Part shown: positions 44,813-53,200 of the stretch, one piece after another
Position numbering within the stretch: position 1 is the first letter of the stretch
Layout: every line of letters begins with the position of its first letter
From: an uncultured Acidimicrobiales bacterium
GTDB lineage: Bacteria; Actinomycetota; Acidimicrobiia; Acidimicrobiales; Bin134
Length of the DNA: 64,000 bases
Direction of reading: 5' to 3'
NCBI GenBank assembly: GCA_951813555.1
Contig: OX638344.1
Location: 2,447,076 to 2,511,075, forward strand
Position numbers and translations under genes: made by a program
Notes under the pieces: model-generated
Seen by the model: only the letters and a program-made list of their open reading frames with translations
Database searches by the model: none
Told to the model about the DNA's origin: nothing

Positions 44813-46045
44813 TCAACCAAAGCCGAGCCCAGACCGCCCAGAACGCCGAAGCCGCCACCCCGCCACAACAACCAGCAACAACCCCGCAATAACCCAAACC
44901 CAAACCCAAGAAAAACCGCCAGAACCCGCACACTTTATAGAACCGCCATAACCTAGGGATGAGTGTAACCAGGCATCACTGCACACTCTTCCGCCGCCCA
45001 ATATTGTTTGCCCGGAGATTCGCCCGTCCTGGTGAACCCTGGCTGGGCCGAACACGTATGACCCGCCCCACACTCTCGCCCGCCCGTAGACAACAGCATC
45101 GCCGTACACAGCAGTAGGCCGATACGGGGCTGCCGAAACGTCGTCATCCCACTCTTCCCGGCTCGCCGGAACAAGCATCTCCAACTCCGACAACCTGAGT
45201 GAATCCTCAAGGCTGCTCAAATGCCGAGCCCACGTCCAAGTGATTTTCTCACCTGGGGTATACTCATAAGGTATAAAGACCATGGAGTTTGTCCACAGTT
45301 TGCGGGCGGGGTCGTCTTGTTCGAACACCGACCGGTACACGGGATCGCCTTCAGCGCTTTCTCCGTTCCAGTGCTGCGAGTGGGACGAGTCGAACACCAT
45401 TGCCTGGCCGCTCACTTGTGCCCGTCCGTAGATCCGCGCCGAGTCGAACACCTGCGCGTCGCCGCCCACCCGAGCGGTGCCATAGACCTCAGCGTCGCCG
45501 AACACCGCCGCGTTGCCGTCTACTACTGCGTCGTCCGACACTGCGGCGTCGTCGAATACCCGGGCGTTGCCGCCGACCCATGCGGCGCCCTCGTGGGCGA
45601 GGTTGTGTCCGGTTTGTATCCAGCCGCCCACATCGCCGCGCTCGGCCCTCACTACTTCCCCTCCGTCGGGCAGCTCCGCAACCACGTCGCGCAGCGCCAC
45701 AACCCGGCACAGCCCCGCCCGGCCCCCGTGAACACACCCCACACCGCCCCCCGCAACCCCGCCGCCTGATACCGGCGCGGCCACGCTGCGGGCCACATCG
45801 ACGCAGTACTTCGCGTCCGCAACACCGTCGGGCACCACACACGACTCCGGCACAACCCCGCCCGAACCACCCGACCCGCACCCCCCCAACACCAAACCCA
45901 CAACCACCACCGCCAAAACCGGCCCAAAGCCCGGCCCCCGCCGAAAACAGCCCCCGCCGCCCGGCCGCCCCGCCCAACAGCCCGCGAAGCCCCGGACTGC
46001 GCTAAGCACGGCCGGCGGCTTTGCCATAGGCAGTTGCCACCTCAC
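44813..46045 (-). CDS. Array copy 3: short hexapeptide beta-helix lipoprotein, insert class B
   Basis: 410 aa, GTG 46045, lipobox Cys56, with a Gly-rich leader like that of copy 14 (GGGGCFRR). Ten hexapeptides (VGGNAR, VFDDAA, VSDDAV, VDGNAA, ...). The insert joins FIPYEYTPGEKITWTW, as in copy 4, to class B (SLRLSELEMLVPASREEW), as in copies 12 and 13. Cap SDAWLHSSLGYGGSIKC as in copy 13. 9-nt gaps on both sides. Confidence 0.85.
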   Translation of the reverse strand: MRWQLPMAKPPAVLSAVRGFAGCWAGRPGGGGCFRRGPGFGPVLAVVVVGLVLGGCGSGGSGGVVPESCVVPDGVADAKYCVDVARSVAAPVSGGGVAGGGVGCVHGGRAGLCRVVALRDVVAELPDGGEVVRAERGDVGGWIQTGHNLAHEGAAWVGGNARVFDDAAVSDDAVVDGNAAVFGDAEVYGTARVGGDAQVFDSARIYGRAQVSGQAMVFDSSHSQHWNGESAEGDPVYRSVFEQDDPARKLWTNSMVFIPYEYTPGEKITWTWARHLSSLEDSLRLSELEMLVPASREEWDDDVSAAPYRPTAVYGDAVVYGRARVWGGSYVFGPARVHQDGRISGQTILGGGRVCSDAWLHSSLGYGGSIKCAGSGGFSWVWVWVIAGLLLVVVAGWRLRRSGRSGLGFG

Positions 46046-46054
46046 CCGCGGCCA

Positions 46055-47299
46055 TCAACCAAAGCCGAGCCCAGACCGCCCAGAACGCCGAAGCCGCCAC
46101 CCCGCCACCACAACCAGCAACAACCCCGCAAAAACCCAAACCCAAACCCAAGAAAAACCGCCAGAACCCGCACACCTTACAGAACCGCCATAACCTAGGA
46201 CTGAGTGTAACCATGCATCACTGCACACTCTTCCGCCGCCCAAATTCGTTTGCCCGGAGATTCGCCCGTCCTGGTGAACCCTGGCTGGGCCGAACACGTA
46301 TGACCCGCCCCACACTCTCGCCCGCCCGTAGACAACAGCATCGCCGTACACAGCAGTAGGCCGATACGGGGCTGCCGAAATGTCGTCGTCCCACTCGTCC
46401 CGACTCGCCGGAACAAGCATTTCCAACTCCGACAACTTGAGTGATTCCTCAAGGCTGCTCAAAGGCCAAGACCACGTCCAAGTGATTTCATCATCTGGGG
46501 TATACTCATAAGGTACCAAGACCAGGGAGTTTGTCCACAGTACGCGGGCGGGGTCGTCGTCTTCGAACACGGGCCGGTAAAGGGAATTGCCGTCGGTGTC
46601 TTCTCCGTTCCAGTGCTGCGAGTGGGACGAGTCGAACACCATGGCCTGGCCGCTTACTTGTGCCCGTCCGTAGATCCGCGCCGAGTCGAACACCTGCGCC
46701 TCGCCGCCCACCACAGCGGTGCCATAGACCTCAGCGCTGCCGAACACCGCCGCGTTTCCGGACACCAACGCGTCGCCCGACACTGCGGCGTCGCCGAACA
46801 CCCGGGCGTCGCCGCCGACCCACGCGCCGCCCTCGTGGGCGAGGTTGCGCCCGGCTTGTATCCAGCCGCCCACATCGCCCCGCTCGGCCCTCACAACTTC
46901 CCCCCCGTCGGGCAGCTCCGCAACCACGTCGCGCAGCGCCACAACCCGGCACAGCCCCGACCGGCCCCCGTGAACACACCCCACACCGCCCCCCGCAACC
47001 CCGCCATCTGTTACCGGCGCGGCCACGCTGCGGGCCGCATCGACGCAGTACTTCGCATCCACAACACCGTCGGGCACCACACACGACTCCGGCACAGCCC
47101 CACTCGAACCACCCGACCCGCAACCCCCCAACACCAAACCCACAACCACCACCACGGCAATCCGGCCACCGCCCGGCCACCGCCGAAAACAGCCGCCGCC
47201 TGGCCGCCGCCGAACCGGGACCCCCGCCGGACAGCCAGCGAAGCCCGTGACCGCGCTAAGCACGGCCAGGGGCTTTGCTGTAGGCAGTTGCCACCTCAT
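46055..47299 (-). CDS. Array copy 2: short hexapeptide beta-helix lipoprotein, insert class B
   Basis: 414 aa from ATG 47299 (MRWQLPTAKPLAV); another in-frame ATG is at 47308. Lipobox Cys60 after a longer leader. Ten hexapeptides. The pre-insert segment (ARVLWTNSLVLVPYEYTPDD...ITWTWSWPL) is the same as in giant copy 1, but the insert that follows is class B (SLEESLKLSELEMLVPAS), so sequence has been exchanged between a long and a short copy. Tail RLRRSGR. Its start lies in the last 44 nt of copy 1, in another frame. Confidence 0.85.
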   Translation of the reverse strand: MRWQLPTAKPLAVLSAVTGFAGCPAGVPVRRRPGGGCFRRWPGGGRIAVVVVVGLVLGGCGSGGSSGAVPESCVVPDGVVDAKYCVDAARSVAAPVTDGGVAGGGVGCVHGGRSGLCRVVALRDVVAELPDGGEVVRAERGDVGGWIQAGRNLAHEGGAWVGGDARVFGDAAVSGDALVSGNAAVFGSAEVYGTAVVGGEAQVFDSARIYGRAQVSGQAMVFDSSHSQHWNGEDTDGNSLYRPVFEDDDPARVLWTNSLVLVPYEYTPDDEITWTWSWPLSSLEESLKLSELEMLVPASRDEWDDDISAAPYRPTAVYGDAVVYGRARVWGGSYVFGPARVHQDGRISGQTNLGGGRVCSDAWLHSVLGYGGSVRCAGSGGFSWVWVWVFAGLLLVVVAGWRLRRSGRSGLGFG

Positions 47300-50200
47300 A
47301 GGCCTCATAGGCGAAACAAGCCGCGCCAATAGTGAAGCCAATAGTGAAGCCAATGGCGCTAGTGAAGCCAATGGCGCCGGAAAGGACTGCCGGCGCGGCG
47401 AAACATGCCAGCGAATTCCAGGGGAAGCCACCAGAACCAGCACATTTATGAGGGACAGCATAAGCTGTATTTGAGTGTATCCAGAGATCTTCACACACTT
47501 CTCCGCTGTTCATATTCGTGTGGGCGGATATGCGTCCGCTTTGGTACACCTTTCCGCCGAACACGTATGATCCGCCCCACACTTTTGCCTGTCCTTGGAC
47601 TACGGCATCGCCGAACACGGCGGTAGGCCGATAATCAGCTATCGAAAAGTCGTCATCCCAATCGTCTTGGAACTGGGGATCAACAGTGTCCAACAAATCG
47701 TCAAGTGCTTCTTCAACTAGGCTCAAAGGCCAAGACCACGTCCAAGTGATTTCATCATCTGGGGTATACTCATAAGGTACCAAGACCAGGGAGTTTGTCC
47801 ACAGTACGCGGGCGGGGTCGTCTTCTTCGAATACATCCCGTTTGAGGCTATTGCCGTTGGCGTCTTCTCCAATCCAATACTGCGAGTTGGAAAAGTCGAA
47901 TACCATGGCCTGACCGTACACTTCGGCGTTGCCGTACACTTCGGCGGCGTCGAACACTTGCGCGTTGCCGTGGATTTTGGTTTCTTCGCCGAAGATTTTG
48001 GCCGAGCCGAACACTTTGGCGTGTCCGGTTACCGTGGCTGTGCCGTACACTTCTGCTTTGCCGAACACCCGGGCGTTCTCGGTCACGGTGGCATTGCCAG
48101 ATATTTTGGCGTCGCCGTAGACCCGCGGAGAGTAAGGGTAAACGGTGTTGCGATCGCGAGGGGCGAAGGCGACCACTTTGGCCTGCTCCGACACGCGGGC
48201 ATTTCCGTACACGCTAGTGCGGTCGTCACGGTCTTCGGGGAAGTAGGTGCCCTCCACCACTGCTCCGTCTTTGACGATGGCGTCGTCGTACACCAGGGCT
48301 GCACCCGCAATCACGACCCCGTAGTAGCTGGCCAAGAAGTCGTCTTCGTCGCTGTCCTCGGCCAGTGCATTGAGCGTGCGGCCGTCGCTGAACACCTTGG
48401 CATCGTCGTACACCTCGGCCGAGCTGGTCACCAGCGTGTTAGAGCCCACCCTGGCATCGTCGTACACTTGGGCGTCGCGCTCCACCACCGCGTTTGAGCT
48501 CACCCAGGCGTCGTCGTACACCTTGGCATGGTGGCGGACCTCGGCTGTGCCGCTCACCGTCGCGTCGTTGTACACCCACGCCTCGTCGCCGTGCACCTTG
48601 GCCTGGCCGGTCACCGTGGCCCGGTGGTACACCTTGGCCTTGCGGTACACCTTCGCCTTCTGCGACACCCAGGGCCCGCGGCCGGGCTTCTCCTTGCTGC
48701 AAACCTTGGCGTCGTCGTACACCTCGACCTCTTCGCCGCTCACCACAGCCCCGCCGCACACCTCGGCTTTGTCGTACACCTTGGCCTTGCCCGACACCCA
48801 GGCGTTGCCGTACACCTTGGCCCGCTCATCCAGATTCAACGGCAGCTGCGGCGAGGCCAACTGCAACGGATACCCTATCAGCTCCAGCAAATACGGGTGC
48901 GGGCTATAGGTTTCGGTGTCGCCGGACACGACGGCTTCCTCGCCGAACACTCTGGCATCGCCGTACACCGAGCCCGTAACGGTGGCGCGGCCGTACACCA
49001 AGGCCTGGTCGTAGACAAGAGCGTTGCCCTCCACGGTGGCGTTGCCGAACACCCCAGCGCTGCCATAGACAAAAGCGTTGCCCCCCACGACGGCATTTCC
49101 GGCCACCCAAGCGCTGTCGGCCACCCAGGCGTCGTCGGCCAAGCTGTCCGAATCGGCCACCCAGCCGCCCCGGTCTCCCTTGCTCACCATGACCAAGTTC
49201 CCCTCGTGGTCCATCTTGAGCCGGTCGCGGTCAGAATAGATGCGCATCATCGGGGGTGAATAGAAACCCTTGGTCCCGATGCCGCCGCCGGGCGCGTCCC
49301 CCGCGCCGCTTTCGGGCACATTCATCAGCTCGTTTTTGGCAACGCAAAACGTCAAGCCATCGGGCACAACACACGAATCGGGCAACGCCAACGGCTCAAC
49401 CGTCTCGCAAACCCGGGCCACCCCAGCAGACCACCCCATGGCGCCACCCGCCTGAACCTCGACCTCTTTTTGAACCTCGACGGTGTACGCAGTGCTGTAA
49501 GCCAGACCGCCGAAAACAGCCACAGCGCCATCGATCTCGTCCCAAGCCGTCCAATCGCCAACCCCGGGACCCACACTGCGCCGGACCCGGTGCCTCGACG
49601 TGTCCTCCAACTCACCCCACACAGCAACAACAGTGCTCGTGCCCACAACGCAATCCAACGCCAAGCCAACCCCGCCGGCGGTGGCACAGGTCTCAACCGC
49701 GGTTTCACCCCAATGGGAGCCATCGCCAGCTTGAACCTCAACCTCATATGAAGTCGAGGCGCCCAAACCCCCGAAGGTGAATTCGGTGCCGACGACGACA
49801 GCCCGCTTACCGCCAAGCAACACCTGGTACCGCGTTGCCCCCTCCACCTCCCCCCACGACACAGTAATGCTGTCGGCAGTGGCCGAACACGAGACAACCG
49901 GCGCGCCGAACGGAGGCAACGTCGTGCAGGTCGCTCCTGCTGAGCCTTGCGGTTCGCCGTCTACGTTGGCGTGGACGCTGAGGTAGTAGGCGGTGTCGGC
50001 CGCCAGGCCCGAGAACGTCACCGACGTGGCCGTCGTGGTCTGCTCGGTCTGGTCGCTGCCCGCCACGGCCAGCTGGACTTTGGCGGTGTAGCCCGTGGCC
50101 CCCGTCACCTCGTTCCACGAGAACTCGATGCTGGTCGTCGTCGCCGAGCACGCCAACCCGTCCGGCGGCGCCAGCAGCGTCGAGCAGGTCACCCCCGCCG

Positions 50201-53200
50201 AGCCCTGCGCGGCGGCGTCCACGTTGGCGTGGACGCTCACGTAGTAGGCGGTGCCCGCCGCCAGCTCCGAGAACGTCACCGACGTGGACGAAACGCCCGT
50301 CGTGGTCTGCTCGGTCTGGTCGCTGCCCGCCACGGCCAGCTGGACTTTGGCGGTGTAGCCCGTGGCCCCCGTCACCTCGTTCCACGAGAACTCGATGCTG
50401 GTCGTCGTCGCCGAGCACGCCAACCCGTCCGGCGGCGCCAGCAGCGTCGAGCAGGTCACCCCCGCCGAGCCCTGCGCGGCGGCGTCCACGTTGGCGTGGA
50501 CGCTCACGTAGTAGGCGGTGCCCGCCGCCAGCTCCGAGAACGTCACCGACGTGGACGAAACGCCCGTCGTGGTCTGCTCGGTCTGGTCGCTGCCCGCCAC
50601 GGCCAGCTGGACTTTGGCGGTGTAGCCCGTGGCCCCCGTCACCTCGTTCCACGAGAACTCGATGCTGGTCGTCGTCGCCGAGCACGCCAACCCGTCCGGC
50701 GGCGCCAGCAGCGTCGAGCAGGTCACCCCCGCCGAGCCCTGCGCGGCGGCGTCCACGTTGGCGTGGACGCTCACGTAGTAGGCGGTGCCCGCCGCCAGCT
50801 CCGAGAACGTCACCGACGTGGACGAAACGCCCGTCGTGGTCTGCTCGGTCTGGTCGCTGCCCGCCACGGCCAGCTGGACTTTGGCGGTGTAGCCCGTGGC
50901 CCCCGTCACCTCGTTCCACGAGAACTCGATGCTGGTCGTCGTCGCCGAGCACGCCAACCCGTCCGGCGGCGCCAGCAGCGTCGAGCAGGTCACCCCCGCC
51001 CAGCCCTGCGGTTCGCTGCCCACGTTGGCGTGGACGCTCACGTAGTAGGCGGTGCCCGCCGCCAGCTCCGAGAACGTCACCGACGTGGACGAAACGCCCG
51101 TCGTGGTCTGCTCGGTCTGGTCGCTGCCCGCCACCGCCAGCTGGACTTTGGCGGTGTAGCCCGTGGCCCCCGTCACCTCGTTCCACGAGAACTCGATGCT
51201 GGTCGTCGTCGCCGAGCACGCCAACCCGTCCGGCGGCGCCAGCAGCGTCGAGCAGGTCACCCCCGCCCAGCCCTGCGCGGCGGCGTCCACGTTGGCGTGG
51301 ACGCTCACGTAGTAGGCGGTGCCCGCCGCCAGCTCCGAGAACGTCACCGACGTGGACGAAACGCCCGTCGTGGTCTGCTCGGTCTGGTCGCTGCCCGCCA
51401 CGGCCAGCTGGACTTTGGCGGTGTAGCCCGTGGCCCCCGTCACCTCGTTCCACGAGAACTCGATGCTGGTCGTCGTCGCCGAGCACGCCAACCCGTCCGG
51501 CGGCGCCAGCAGCGTCGAGCAGGTCACCCCCGCCGAGCCCTGCGCGGCGGCGTCCACGTTGGCGTGGACGCTCACGTAGTAGGCGGTGCCCGCCGCCAGC
51601 TCCGAGAACGTCACCGACGTGGACGAAACGCCCGTCGTGGTCTGCTCGGTCTGGTCGCTGCCCGCCACGGCCAGCTGGACTTTGGCGGTGTAGCCCGTGG
51701 CCCCCGTCACCTCGTTCCACGAGAACTCGATGCTGGTCGTCGTCGCCGAGCACGCCAACCCGTCCGGCGGCGCCAGCAGCGTCGAGCAGGTCACCCCCGC
51801 CGAGCCCTGCGCGGCGGCGTCCACGTTGGCGTGGACGCTCACGTAGTAGGCGGTGCCCGCCGCCAGCTCCGAGAACGTCACCGACGTGGACGAAACGCCC
51901 GTCGTGGTCTGCTCGGTCTGGTCGCTGCCCGCCACGGCCAGCTGGACTTTGGCGGTGTAGCCCGTGGCCCCCGTCACCTCGTTCCACGAGAACTCGATGC
52001 TGGTCGTCGTCGCCGAGCACGCCAACCCGTCCGGCGGCGCCAGCAGCGTCGAGCAGGTCACCCCCGCCCAGCCCTGCGGTTCGCTGCCCACGTTGGCGTG
52101 GACGCTCACGTAGTAGGCGGTGCCCGCCGCCAGCCCCGAGAACGTCACCGACGTGGACGAAACGCCCGTCGTGGTCTGCTCGGTCTGGTCGCTGCCCGCC
52201 ACCGCCAGCTGGACTTTGGCGGTGTAGCCCGTGGCCCCCGTCACCTCGTTCCACGAGAACTCGATGCTGGTCGTCGTCGCCGAGCACGCCAACCCGTCCG
52301 GCGGCGCCAGCAGCGTCGAGCAGGTCACCCCCGCCCAGCCCTGCGGTTCGCTGCCCACGTTGGCGTGGACGCTCACGTAGTAGGCGGTGCCCGCCGCCAG
52401 GCCCGAGAACGTCACCGACGTGGACGAAACGCCCGTCGTGGTCTGCTCGGTCTGGTCGCTGCCCGCCACCGCCAGCTGGACTTTGGCGGTGTAGCCCGTG
52501 GCCCCCGTCACCTCGTTCCACGAGAACTCGATGCTGGTCGTCGTCGCCGAGCACGCCAACCCGTCCGGCGGCGCCAGCAGCGTCGAGCAGGTCACCCCCG
52601 CCCAGCCCTGCGCGACGCTGCCCACGTTGGCGTGGACGCTCACGTAGTAGGCGGTGCCCGCCGCCAGGCCCGAGAACGTCACCGACGTGGACGAAACGCC
52701 CGTCGTGGTCTGCTCGGTCTGGTCGCTGCCCGCCACCGCCAGCTGGACTTTGGCGGTGTAGCCCGTGGCCCCCGTCACCTCGTTCCACGAGAACTCGATG
52801 CTGGTCGTCGTCGCCGAGCACGCCAACCCGTCCGGCGGCGCCAGCAGCGTCGAGCAGGTCACCCCCGCCCAGCCCTGCGCGACGCTGCCCACGTTGGCGT
52901 GGACGCTCACGTAGTAGGCGGTGCCCGCCGCCAGGCCCGAGAACGTCACCGACGTGGACGAAACGCCCGTCGTGGTCTGCTCGGTCTGCGCGCTGCCCGC
53001 CACCGCCAACTGCACCTTGGCGGTGTAGCCCGTGGCCCCCGTCACCTCGTTCCACGAGAACTCGATGCTGGTCGTCGTCGCCGAGCACGCCAACCCGTCC
53101 GGCGGCGCCAGCAGCGTCGAGCAGGTCACCCCCGCCCAGCCCTGCGCGACGCTGCCCACGTTGGCGTGGACGCTCACGTAGTAGGCGGTGCCCGCCGCCA

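Noticed and set aside
28670-47332. Many 200-300-codon plus-strand frames through the array (Arg/Pro-rich or His/Val-rich)
   Set aside because: They are mirror images of the repetitive G-rich coding strand and recur in every copy at the same place; no ribosome sites or domains.
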